Positions 36,873-49,214 of a stretch of 64,000 nucleotides of DNA are shown in pieces. Numbering within the stretch: the first letter of the stretch is position 1; each line of letters begins with the position of its first letter. Source of the DNA: Parasponia andersonii (Eukaryota > Streptophyta > Magnoliopsida > Rosales > Cannabaceae); the NCBI GenBank assembly GCA_002914805.1, contig JXTB01000092.1:118127-182126 (forward strand), written 5' to 3'. The position numbers and the translations under genes were made by a program. Below the pieces are notes generated by a model. It worked only from the letters and a program-made list of their open reading frames with translations. It did not search any database and was not told where the DNA came from.

Positions 36873-37380
36873 CTTAACCTTAACATGTCCTCAATTTCAA
36901 ACATGCACAGCTTATTTGCACGTGAAGTCACAACCATATTACTTGTCTTCCAAGTTGTGACTTTGTTGAGCCTCGAGCTAAGCCTTAGCCCAAAGATCAA
37001 CAGAACTGGCATGTGCCAACTAGCCTCGAGAACCGATCATTCCAACTCGAAAGGATTTTGTTAATTCGATTTATGATTGACAAGAAATAATTCTAACTTA
37101 ATTGATACACGCAGCTCAATGTCAAACTTAATATGAAGTGGGTGGAGTACAAATCTATACATAATCTCAGAATATATTCCAATTCTCTGTACATACATTC
37201 TTTTTCTTCACAAAACTATACATTTCCACACTGCTAAAAATTGCACTAGGCCCTTCAGTCCTATGGAACAATACCTTTGACTTAAACAGTGACACATTTC
37301 CTTCAAAAAACTGGTCCTGTTTCAAAATGCACATATTCCATGTCCTTACATAGAACACATTACCCAACTGTATGTCTGTG

Positions 37381-40300
37381 TTACTGCCTGGGATATTTGA
37401 GCTTTGGATTTTCATAGTCATCTGTGTTGTTGCAACGCTTAATGAAGGAATCAAGTGTTGTCTGCTTTGAAGGGCTGCTTTTTGGTTGGAGGGACAAGTT
37501 GAGCGTTCTCTGCTTCGCAGGGCTGCTTTTCGGTTGGCTGGCTGCAACTTCCAAGGTATTCTCATGGCCATCGAGCATCTAATATTTCAAGACAGAAAAA
37601 TCAGTTAACTATTTGCAAGGTGATTAATCGACTCTATATCTGGATGCAAAACATACAGAATTGAAGTCATCTTTAACGAGCTTGAACAAATGCTATCTCA
37701 AGGTAATGAAGTAGCTCTCTATCTGAATGCAGTATGGTGAGTGCTGAAAGTGTTCAATTGTATTTGGTAGGAAAATTGGATTTCAATCTCCCAGCTAAGG
37801 AATTGAAATAGCAGACAAGGGTGGTTAGGGTTGGAAATTACCTGCCCCAAGTTTTCCAATTTGCTCTGAACAACATCCCTGAGAAGAGAGAGGTAAACAA
37901 CCAAATTCAGTAAAATCATAATAAAATGATGTCAAAAGAGCTAAAAATTGAGACAACTGCACAAGAACTTACCATATAATGTCATCAACTGTGTCATTTG
38001 CTAGCAGATAGTATATATTGACTGAAGATGCCTAGTAACATGAAGAAACTCTATCAGACAATTGGAAAAATGTACTTAAATCAAAGAAACCAATTCATGA
38101 ACTATGTCCACTGAATCGATGGCCTCCTGTTGAATCTTAAATCAGGAAGTAGTAAAATTCAGATATCTTCATAGAAGTATATGGATCATGAAAACAGACC
38201 TTGCGTACCATCCCATCCATTCGAGGAGTTATTGAGCAAACAATGTTTCCAGGACCCAAGAAAATTACCTGGCCAATTCTATGAGCACGATCTTCTGCTT
38301 GAATCAGGTCCCCTGGAGTCCAAGACAATTCCGCAAAAACAACAGTGCTTGCAGCTGTTAGAGTCAATCCAACACCTCCAGCTCTAATAGACAGCTGCAA
38401 AGTGATTTTAAACATGAGTGTACTTAAAAGACAGATTCATAAAGTTATAGTATGCCAAATTCTGTATAAGGTTTTTATTTATTTTTAAGAAACAAGAACT
38501 TTATTTATTATTGAAAGCTGAAATACAAATAAGATAAGAGGGTACAGAATAACTCAAATGCGAAATCATAAAATATAGTTAAATGAGGCAGACTGGCATA
38601 CCACAGCAACCTTCACAGAATCTTTTTCCTGGAAATCTATAACCAAGGCTTGTCTAGATGCTGCAGGGGTATTGCCATCAATTCGAATGCAATCCACTTT
38701 CTTCTTCTGGAAATTTTAGAGTTATCATAAGAAAAATCAATCTTAAGGAAAGTTCAATGTTATTTCATTTTTTGTTATTTTTATTTTTTGGGAGTAAATT
38801 GTCAATGTAATTTAAGTAGCCTTACAAGAAGGAACTGATGTATTGAATCAATCATAGACTGATGGTGTGCAAATATTAAGAACTTGCAGCCTGCCTGCAC
38901 ATTAATCAACAATGTTCAAAGATATAAAAGGGAAATATTTATACTATATGCATAATATAGAGACAACGACAATGACAACAAAGCACAAGGAACTCAAGAA
39001 AAAGGATTTTCAAAGAAGTCTTTCAGTGCAAAAATAGGAAAGCATGGCACTAAAATTGACCACATTGCCTTTAGCAAAAATATCAGCATATTAGAATCAT
39101 GTGTGCAGAGACGTACACAACCTTCAGAGGGCTGTGACTAGGAAGATGCTGCATAGTAACCAAAGTTAACTAACAGACTCAAATTCATATATACTAAGAA
39201 GCTTGCCGTGCAAAAATTCAATCATACTTTTCACGGCGTTGAGCACTATATCAACATAGTGGAGAAGTACCTACTATATCAACAGAGTGGAGAAAGTACC
39301 TCAATCATAGTTGCAAGGTAGTCTACAACTGCTGGGATCTTGGCTTCAGCAGACTCGGTAAAAATCTGGAAACCATTAAGAAGTTAAAAGAAAAAAGAAC
39401 ATATTTGAGGTAGAAGAAAGAGATTAGGTGGAAGTTCATTTCATCTAACAATAAAAAAAGTAGCAAGAATGCCATGATGCCACAGGTGCACCTATCACAC
39501 TGCAATTTCTACTTTTATTTTGAAAAACTTGTCATCGCATATGGTAGATCACAGATGACAAAGTTATGAGCTTCATGAGTACAAGATTACCTTGTTAATA
39601 AGATTTTTCTCGGCAAATTTCAATGCATCGACCTCTTCTTTTGAATTGGAGGCCTTAATTTTCCCTTTTAGTATCTCCAACTACCAAAAGAAAGTATTTA
39701 CAAGGTCTTATTTTCTTTTCTCATCAAGCAAATAATCTAATTAAAAGTGAGTGTATATATATATATATATACTGAAGATTTTACGAGGAACTAAATGAGG
39801 TAATGAACATCAGGATATCAAGATATTATAAATACATCCGTGTGTGTGTAATGAGTTAAAATACCTCATGGAATAAGGCGTTGACTTGTTTCGTGTCCTT
39901 TTCAGCCAAATCTAGGAAGACCTGATATTGATTAAGATACACCCACAAGCTGTTAGAGAGCTGAAAAATAAATCTATTTCAACTTCTCGTCCAACAAAGA
40001 CACAAAAGGGAGGGCTGTAGTTGGTTAAGTCAAATAAGGTAGACTATATGCACTTTCCCCCACATGAAGTACAGGGAGCAATATATTGCAATAATACGGG
40101 AAGTTCAAACAGCATCCGCTCAATTGACCAAATCTCAAAAACCAGATTCTTCCATTTGGAGAACCAAAATGGTCATGATCATCACTTGCCAAAATATAGT
40201 TTTTACTCGCACAAAGGTTGGTCATACATCAAGCAGCAGATCAGACATTGCAGATGCATATACATACAGACATGCTAACCTGTTGCCTACGCTTCATAGG

Positions 40301-42843
40301 CAGCTCATACAGAACATCTTTTTTAAGTCTACGGATCATCAATGTTGCCTTCATCAAATTATGCAATTCTTCGTGGTTACTTGCACCTTGATACATTCCA
40401 AATATTCCCTGAAAAATCCATTTGAGAGTAAACAATAGAAAACAACGAAAAGAGGAGCAGAGACAATCAAAATGATTTAACAGGTTTTAACACTAAAACA
40501 ACTTGCTACTTACACCCTTGCAATATCGGTTACCATACTCATGAACGTTTTTAAAAACATCAGGATACAAAGCCTCCAGCTGTAACGTTGGCACCAAGTT
40601 GTCAAAATAAGATATAGTCTAAAGATACTTGAGCATTTTCATACTAAATTGCTTATCAATGCCTTCAAAACTACCTGTTTGAATAGTTCAATTGGCCGGG
40701 ACAAAGCAGGAGTTCCACTAAGTAATATTGCGTATTGAGCTTTCTGGCATTGTCGAGATTACGGGTTTGGGGGGAGAGAGAGACAGAGAAGTTAATAGTT
40801 TGAACCATAAATAGATAAATGGAGATCATTGCCAAGGGAGAAAGACCTTAATGACTGGAAGGGTAGAAGTTGTCCTCTTTGCCTGTGCATTTTTTAGAAA
40901 GTGCGACTCATCTGCAATCACAACCTAAACAAAGTACGTATTGGTAGCAACTCATAGAAACCGAGCAAGAAACTTTTCAAGCATTCCTATTGTGCAAACT
41001 CATCTAGGTCCAATTAGCAGTTTTCCTAGAAGCCTCAATTCTTTTTTAGCATAGAATGTTATCAAGTATAAATTCTTCAACTTGTAGAACCTCAATAATG
41101 TTTCTATAGTTAAAATTGTGTGGCACATGAGCAATATACAAATATTTGTCCACCCTTAATCAAATTTTGCCCGACGAATGCCTCCCAACTTCATCTAGTG
41201 TAAACAAATGAAATCACACCATGAAAATTACCCACATAAATAATAAAACAATTATTACTGGTTCAAATAAATCTTATGATGTGCGACCAGTGCAATAAAA
41301 TAGAACAAATTTACATAACTCAACTATCGATTACCTTAAACTCTGAGGACATAAGTAAATTTTGTAGTTTAGGGACTGCATCATAGGAGAGAATATTAAA
41401 TAGGCCATCAAGATGAATGGTTCCTTTGGTGTTGTACGATACTAAAGAGAATCCACTCTTGTTTGATCCCCCACATTGTGACAAAACAACCTGGTAAAAG
41501 TGACTTTTCAAGGGGATTGTTAAATACAGCACTACATATCGAATTCTTAATACAAAATGACAAATAAAATTAATAAAAGGAATGACGGGTTACATACAAG
41601 TATATCTGATGATGGTATATTCAGCCATTGTTGAATCATCTGCACAAAATACATTCATCTCAGGTAACCACGTGCTCAATATAATTGAAATATAAGGTTA
41701 AGAAAGCTACATACTGAAGCCCAATGCAAGCGTAAGGAAGATGGTGTGAGAATAAGTACAGGCCAAGACTCACGTACACATGAAGCTACAGCAATAGCCT
41801 ATAAAAGACATGAGCAAGATCAAAATGCTGTAAGTAATGTAATCTCTTTAATCTTCTCTTCTTCTTTTTTGGGGTTTTTTTTTTCCCTTTTTTTCCCTAG
41901 ATAGTTTGTTTGCCCTTGAACTTAATAGATTTTGCAAAATCAAAAGCTGATTCAGACATTAGAGGAAATCCTTTATCACTCTTTCATGTACTAGGGGATT
42001 CCACTTGGAAAAGAAAATGTTCCACACTAATGGATTCAGGTCCATAACCATGGGTTCNNNNNNNTCGGTTCAGGATCATGTGATCCTTTTCTATCAGATA
42101 GGAAGGGCTGTTGCACAAAATGTACTTCTAAGCAATTGCTCCCTAGATCTTATATGAAGCTACAATCAGTAGAGGATATTTCATCAATTGTAGAACTTAT
42201 ATGAAGCTTTTGATAGGTTGCAGGTAGAGAGAGTCTTCACGAAGGATAACTTGCCTGTAAAGTCTTTCCTAGTCCCATTTCATCTGCAAGGAGAACTCGC
42301 CCTCCATGCTGCAATATAAACCTGAAAAGAACAAGAAATGGAATTGGACGCAAAGAATTTGAAATGAAATTTCATTATTAACAAGAAACTTATGAATAAA
42401 GAGAAAATATAATTGGCTCTTCACATAACATATAGCAATGGTTTAGTAATGAAAGATCTCATATAACCAGTACATACCTGACACCTTCTCTCTGGAATGG
42501 CAAGAGCTTTGATTCCATACTGGCAGGCATCTTGTCATATCGGTCTAAATGACCCAAAAAAACCAGAGAATATACTAAAATGGTCATAGTTCAAAAAGAC
42601 GAATATTTCATAGATGTAGAGAACCAACTACATTAAAATCGCGTGTAAAAAGGGACCAGCCCATGACCAGGGTGCAAAGCAAGTTTTTAGTTTTTGTCTT
42701 TTATGAGCTTGCTAGCCATATTCAACAGAGACAACTGAGGACATGCGCTGGTTTTATGTTAGTTACCATGTCTTATTACTGGTATTCTACACATATTCAA
42801 CTGTCCACAGCAAAATTATGAGAAAAAATGGAGGAATAATTGG

Positions 42844-42908
<65 letters not shown>

Positions 42909-44359
42909 CCGCAACACATCCATTATGAGTGTAATGAAAAGGAAAAAAGTATCAGCATTTACCCCGGAGATCTGGAACAGCAGAAGCTGCAGCAATAGCA
43001 CGATGCACCAAGGGATCTAAGTTTTCCAACTGTAAGGATTGTAAAAAAGTTTTATGATGAAATCCAATTAGACAAACCGAGAGTATACATGTATATAAAT
43101 TAATCAATTGCCAAAATTTTAAATAATAACAACTAATAACCTAAATAATAATGGATTAAGCATTGGGAAAAGACAATTGATCACCTCAACATTAACATTG
43201 GATAATTCACGCAGAGCCCTTTCTGCCAACGACAAAGAAGACGGGGGAAAAATCCATATCCTGCAGCTTCAATACTATTACATGTACATGAAACTGTGGC
43301 CCCATTTCACAAAGAGATTGTTGAAAAGGAAACCAACTTATTAAATCTGTATAAGATGTCAGTAGGAAAAGGAGAGGAAAAGAGGGACCTTTCTTTAGCA
43401 TTCCAGGCGGCTTTAGGGATCTGGCGGAAAGCACCCACTGCTACCTGACTCAAAGGTGAAACTCAATCCGTAAGCAGAATAAGAGTCAAACAGATTGTGT
43501 GAAATTGTTGATGAACATTCCGCAAAGAAATCTTCTTTTGGTTGGAAAACAGAAGAGGTAGCTACCTGATCAAATGAAAATTTGGCGGCAATATTTCCAG
43601 TAGCATGAAGAAAAAATTTGACATGAAACTTTGGTAGGCCCTTGGTGTGTTCATCTTGTTGCAGAAAAAGCAGTAACAGTTTGAGAGAGAAGCAGTAGTT
43701 AAAAGGCAAAAAATTAGATTATATAGGAAGGAGCATTGATACAGTTTATTTTCAGATGAAAATTAAACCAAACAACAACAAAGGTGGAATAAAGAAGACC
43801 AAAACATGAAGTGTGAAGAAAGTGAAAGAAGAAGGGAAGGAATAAGTTAATAACCAGAAGCAGGGTTTGATGTTGAGGCAGGAACTACTACTATGGAGCT
43901 GGAGCCGGAGCCAGGAGAGAAAGCGTCAACCTGCATTGTTTTGTAATAAAAACAAATGGAAGAAGTGAAATGATGAGAACATCCTCATCCTCAACCTGTC
44001 ACCATGTCACCCTTATAATAAAGTAAAAATAATCTAGTCCCTACAACAACAACACCAACATACATACATACATACATACATAATAATAATAATACTAGTT
44101 CCTATGTTTTGAATGTGAATGATCAAAACAAAAGAATTTGCATAAAGAAGGGAAGGGAAGAAATTGAGTAAAGAAATGGGGAAAGAGAATTGACCCTTTT
44201 AGTGTAAAGAGAATTGGGAATTAGGGCTGGAGCTGGAGCTGGAACAGAATAAGCAGCAGCAGCACGTTGTTGAGCTAGCTTCTGAAAAGCGTCTCTTTCA
44301 AGAGAATCAAGTTGTTCTATGCTCAAGTCCTCCCACTCCCAATCATCATCCTCATCCAT
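37381..44359 (-). CDS. CHR18: SNF2-family annealing helicase, SMARCAL1/ZRANB3-like (CHR18)
   Basis: 24 exons, 5' to 3': 44195-44359, 43855-43930, 43566-43654, 43389-43444, 43185-43260, 42963-43029, 42478-42544, 42255-42321, 41715-41798, 41598-41639, 41335-41490, 40847-40924, 40675-40743, 40514-40579, 40280-40408, 39865-39921, 39591-39680, 39300-39365, 38826-38894, 38602-38706, 38269-38394, 37973-38031, 37842-37878, 37381-37578; 697 residues. A HARP-like domain ([18 protein letters not shown]) precedes the helicase core: Walker [14 protein letters not shown] box, [39 protein letters not shown] and [14 protein letters not shown] plus SNF2 marks fork-remodelling enzymes that reanneal DNA and restart stalled forks. 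The tail has a PCNA-binding PIP box (QTTLDSFI) and a degenerate second copy. Intron 41799-42254 uses a GC donor (CAG|GCAAGT) and contains 7 Ns; intron 42545-42962 holds a 61-G run. Confidence 0.93.
42058..42064. other. Assembly gap (7 N)
   Basis: Seven undetermined bases inside the GC-AG intron of CHR18. They do not touch an exon. A further single N lies at 20270. Confidence 1.
42846..42906 (+). repeat. 61-base poly-G run in a CHR18 intron
   Basis: An uninterrupted run of 61 G in AT-rich intron DNA. Such runs are very rare in plant genomes and are a known false output of two-colour sequencers when signal is lost, so it may be an assembly artefact or a real short G-tract made longer. Confidence 0.9.
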
Positions 44360-44799
44360 TCTTTTTTCTTTTCTTTTCTTTTCAAGCTTTGATTTCAGTT
44401 TCACCACCACCAAGACCCCACCTCCCTTCCCTTCCCTTCCCAAGACCACACCAGAAACAAAAAAAAAAAATAATAAAAAATAAAATGAAAAAGTGTATCT
44501 TGCTTTACTTTGCTTTGCTTCTCAATTTGATTCTTGCTTTCACCGCTCTTTTGCTCCTTCCCACTTCCTTCTCGCCTCCCTGCACATGGTTTGATGTTCG
44601 GGGCCCGACCCGATTTCAACAGGGCCCTTGCCTGACTGAACCAACTGCCCCAAAAGCCCAACTCTCATGGGCTCTTCTACGGGTACCGTCTCTCTCTCTC
44701 CACTCCCTACTCTTTTTTTTTATTTATATAAATACACACACACACAGAGTACACAAGGGAAATAGACACAAATCAGCGACATCTCGTAGAATAACTAAA
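44360..44799. promoter_or_regulatory. CHR18 leader and promoter region
   Basis: Four hundred and forty bases between the CHR18 start codon and the first recognisable LINE sequence. It holds a TC-rich leader, poly-A and CA microsatellites (about 44736-44746), and little else. The mobile-element nest begins immediately beyond. Confidence 0.5.
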
Positions 44800-45048
44800 C
44801 GACCCGAAAAATAAAAAAAGCCGCTTCGAGATCAATGACGGGTCTGACGTGCCTAAAGGAAAGGAGCTTGAAACTAATCAGACAACAGTGCAAGCATTTC
44901 AATCGGTCAGGGCTAGCCCACAACTAGTCAATCAACTGGGTACTTCCAGGAATGTTGTTTCAGAGAACAAGACAAGCTCACAACCAGAGACAAATGTTAA
45001 TTTTGTTCCCAACCTGGATTTTGGGGAGGCCGAGGAGGCAAGTCTTAC
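44800..45048 (+). mobile_element. 5' piece of a degenerate L1-type LINE (end of ORF1 or linker)
   Basis: An open stretch (44849-45082, running into the LTR) encodes a polar Ser/Thr/Gln-rich segment without a clear domain, as found ahead of ORF2 in plant LINEs. It is assigned to the LINE because the same 5 bases, CTTAC, end this piece and begin the ORF2 piece at 51057. That is the target duplication of the LTR element inserted between them. The left boundary is uncertain, and I could not match a LINE target duplication. Confidence 0.5.
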
Positions 45049-45797
45049 TTGCGATTCTTTTCACGTGTTTCTGAACAACTGATATTGTATCTATCAACGT
45101 ATCCTTGCTATCCCAGAAGATCGGAGAGACGGGGGTGGCCACCTGCAAAGACTCTCCGATGCTTAAGTCAGTTGTTTATCCCTAAGTCTGAGTAGCAAAG
45201 ATAAAGTTTTTCTCTGTATATGTCTATCTTCATCTCTCTTTTTTGAGGGGAAAGTAACACTCGTATATATAATCCTGGAATTGGGAGCTTTTCTGGCTCT
45301 CAATCTTAAGATCAAGTACCTTTTCTCATCATAACTTACTCCAGATATCACGGGCAGTGATTACCGTGATTTCCCTTGCATCGTCGTGGCCTGCTTTCCG
45401 CCGTCCCCTACGACTCGAGCCTGTCGGGGGTAAGACTTTGACAAACCGCCGTTCTGTTAGGACGGTTTGCCCAATCTGCGCACCTACCCAGGATCGCATT
45501 AAATATCATGTCTGGGTTTGGAGCAGTGCGTTGCCTCCCATGGTCTTCTGGCGGAAGACCTTCGAGGTTTCTGACGCCCAGCTGCCGAGGCAAGAACTAG
45601 ATTGGGCCGAACCGTCCAGGGTCTGGGATAGATTCGGCCCTGGCCTCGGACGGCCCATGGGCCCATGCGGTATCGCATACGACTCGTGTGGCTTTTAAAT
45701 GGTTACTCTAGGCACATGTCGGATGGCGTGCCTCCTTTGTGACCTGTTCTGCCACTCAATCGTCCACGTGGCACGTGATCTAGGAACGGGCCTCACA
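45049..45797 (-). repeat. Left LTR (minus orientation)
   Basis: Read on the minus strand it begins TGTGAGGCCCGTTCC, directly after a purine-rich AAATTGGGGCAG that fits a polypurine tract, so this is a 3' LTR. A TATA box (ATTATATATACGAG, near 45267) marks the likely U3/R border. It resembles the solo LTR at 53469 in start, TATA region and 3' end. Confidence 0.75.
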
Positions 45798-46153
45798 ACT
45801 GCCCCAATTTCCCTATTTGATGGATTCGCATCCATCAAGTGGGGGAATCGTGCCTCCAGTCCTCCAATTTGAGGGGTACACGTGGTCCCTAACCATTATT
45901 TCCCCCCAATTACCGACGCTGGTGCACGCTATCCTATGTAATGACTTTTTTCAGATTTTTGAAATTCCAGTGCTTCCGTCTTCCTCGCACCGTTCCCTTC
46001 TAGGAGAGACATTTCGGCTCCCCCTCTATAAAAGCCGCATTCACGCTCATTTCTTACTTTACCAAAATCTCCAAGTGTTCTAGCTTTCTAAAATCTTAGG
46101 GTTTCCAACTCTTCCCTTTGCTAGAACATTTCGCTCCTCTGATTGTATTCAGA

Positions 46154-49100
46154 ATGATGGCCCTGAACCAGAATCAGAGGCTCTGCCTTGTCGCGGATTC
46201 GGAGTTGGACACATTGAGGAGACAGTTCTGCTTCCCTGACGGAGTTACCTTATAAAGGGTTGAGGGTCCAGCAGATTGGTACCTTCGCCCCTCTGCCCCC
46301 GAGGACTCCATTGTCTTGGGGAGAAGGCACCTGGAATGGCTGCGGTTTCCCCTTCCTCCTATGATCCACCAGTTCTTCACTCTGAGAAGGATTCACTCGA
46401 TGCAGCTGAACGCTAACGAGGTCATAATTTTGATGGGGCTCTCTGCTCTGTCAGTCACCCTCAACATGCATATCGACCTGGAGGTGGTCTTTTATGCCTA
46501 CAAGCTCACCCTTATCCCCAAGAAGAGCTCTTACCCCACTTTCTACCTCCAGCTGCTCCCGGGACACCACATTTTCTGGGGTTTGCCGAGATCGGACAAG
46601 CAATGGGACTCCCATTCTAGGCTATAGGTCGTTGGAGGGGTGTGGTGCTCTCCCTGGGTGAATGGAGAGCGCTTCCAAATTCCTTCGTTTTTTCTGCAAG
46701 TAAGTATTAGGTCGTGATTTTTGGATCCGTGTACACCTCGTCCATTTTTACTCATGATATTTTGTCTTGTGCAACCTTTGCGGAGGAAAGCAGGTTTGAG
46801 CCGCAATTGTCGGCGGGGCATCTCAAGGAGCTGGATGGGATCGTCATCTTTGGGTCCTCTGGGGATTGCCAACACATCGAGGCCGTCTTGAATCCCCAGG
46901 TGATGAACATGATGCCAAGGATGGTCTCATATCTCCTTTTTCCACTGGACACCTGGGTCATCACAAAGCACCTGCGGAGCCAGCTTGACGCCTCGGCTCT
47001 AAACCGGTTCTGCCAGGATGAGTAGAGTCGCGTCGCCATGGTGGGTCGTCAGATGATGGCCTTGAGCCAGCTGGCAGGTCCCAATGACCTGGTGACACTG
47101 ACCAGTCACGAGCTCGAAGAGGCGATGAGGCTCGTGGCCGAGGAATGCGGCAGGTTTCGTAAAGAGGAAGTCGCTGCCCCCAAGAGGGTTAAGGGTGAGT
47201 TCAATTTCGCACCCTAGGGCTCCGTCGATCAGGTCATGGCTGCGTTCTAACCATGTTACTTGCTCTTTTCAGGTTCGGATGCAGGCCCTTCGACAGACTA
47301 TTTCCCAATCAAGGGAAGTGCCATTGTGCACAAAGCTCGCTCCAAGGTCCCCGTTAGTCGGCATCTGGTGGTGTCCTCAGAGGATGAGGCCATGGGGCAG
47401 GGAGTTGTCACCTTGAGAATAGGCTCAGACGATGACCAGGAGGGCCTGTTCGTGCTCGAGGGTGAAACACTCGTGGTCCCCTCTCCCGAGGCAAGCGGAC
47501 CCCTGACTCGGGAGATACCGGCCATAAAGGTCGTATACGGCAAAGGGGGGCCTTTGAGCCTGCCTGGGGAGTTCGCTACTTTGACTTCTTCCGCCCCTAA
47601 CTCTGGTTTGAAGACGGGTGCAGAGGAGCTCCGAGGTTGAAGTCTTAGTTGTCCTCCCCTCCCCCGGTCTCGATGAAACGGGGTCGTGAAGCCGACACAT
47701 CCATGGGGAAGGAAAGTCTGACGGGGAAGAAAGTCTGACGGGGAAGAGGGGCAGAACCACCTCTCTTCCGACAGTGATGACGACGGGACTACGCTGACCC
47801 TTATAAGGAAGAGAAGGTCTGCGCGCGGCGGCCCGTCGGGGGGCGTTGGTCAAGACAAGACCGAAAAATCATATCCAGGCGGGTTTCCTAGGGGAGTGAC
47901 AGCCGAAGCCGCCGATGTAGTGGCAGTCGCCGTGGCCTCTTCTGTTGAAGATGCACTACCCCTTGTTGTCACCGAAAGCGCGCTTGGCGACGCCCTGCTT
48001 CCTACCGTCCCCACCTCTGCCGCTTCGGGAGCATTGAAAGAAGCTACCGGAGTGCATCCGAAGGAGGGAGAAGGTGTCCTCGCAGTTGGCGGGGTAGAGT
48101 CGCATTCCTCAGATGCGGATGACGCCCAGGGAGAGAGTCCAGTCGCGGAGCCCGAGCTGGAGGCACTTTCCTTGAAGAACGTTGAGCTCGTCACTGGCCA
48201 CAGCATTATGCAGGTTTGGCTTGCCTGACCGTCACCTTCATGTTTTTCGGCATCCTTGCTGAACACTGACCCTCCTTTCTTATATCCTACAGCTAGCCGC
48301 TATTCAGTCCTTCTATTTCTCTCACATCAGGGAGCTGACCGAGTAGTTGAATGCCCGTTCTGTGATGGCTGAGCGGAGCGAGGTCGCCCTTGCCACGTTG
48401 AGGGCAGACATCGACCTATGTTAGAGCCTGGACGAGGCTAGGGTCAGTAGCGTGGTGGCTTACACTCTGAGCGTCGAGAGGGCTAGGCTCAAGGAGTTGG
48501 TCGCCAAGTTGGCCGAGGCAGAGGCCGACAGGCTGGCTCAAGCCGAGGCCACTAGGCTGGCCCAAACCGAGCTAAGGGTCAAAGAGCAGGAGCTACAGAG
48601 TGCAAGGACGGAGATGAGGCTGGCTTTCATCACTCACGACAGAGCGGTCGACAATACTAAAAAGGCGAGGAAAGCCGAGGCAAAGAGGCTTATTCCCTGC
48701 AGTGCAGGCTCGACCAGTCCAAAGATGTAAACCGACATCTTTACTTGGATCACAAAAAACTTATGGGAGCTCATGCGGAGTTGTCTCGCAAGCACGGCAA
48801 AGACCTCGCCCATATTAACATTCTTTTAGTCGACTTGTCGCAGCGGCAAGCGGAGCTGAGGCTGATGGCGCTGAGAGGGATAGGCTGGCAGACGCAGAGA
48901 AGCTAAAGACTAGGTACTAGAGGCAGGTGGATGTCCTTTTTGCGGAGAGCTATAGGTCTGGTTAGGAGAATAGGGAATTCGAGGGTCACACAGAGGTGGT
49001 AACGCCAGACCAGTTCGATGAGCAGAAGGGCGTCGAGAGGGACCATTATTCCATCAGGCACTATATGCAGCAGTTGGGGGATGAGATCAATATCGTGTAT

Positions 49101-49214
49101 CTCGCTGATGTGCTAAAGATGCTCAATAAAGAAAAAGATGGGCCCTCTACATCTGCCTCTATCGCCAAGGAGATTGTCCCCGCTTCCGGTCCGCCAGAAC
49201 AAGGCGTGGAGGTT
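46154..49214 (+). mobile_element. Antisense extra gene of the LTR element (Transposase_28-like plus coiled coil), broken
   Basis: Downstream of a TATA box (CTCTATAAAAGC, about 46025) lie coding blocks on the strand opposite to the adjoining LTR. The first resembles the plant putative gypsy-type transposon domain (Transposase_28 family), with ELDTLRRQF, DWYLRPSA and HQFFTLRRIHSMQL. A later block, about 48330-48730, is a long Ala/Glu/Arg coiled coil. Such extra genes are known in Tat-lineage gypsy elements; their function is unknown. The first part is repeated inverted in the right arm. Broken by several changes. Confidence 0.65.

Noticed and set aside
42743-43001. Open frames made of poly-Gly or poly-Pro
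   Set aside because: They come only from the 61-G run inside an intron.
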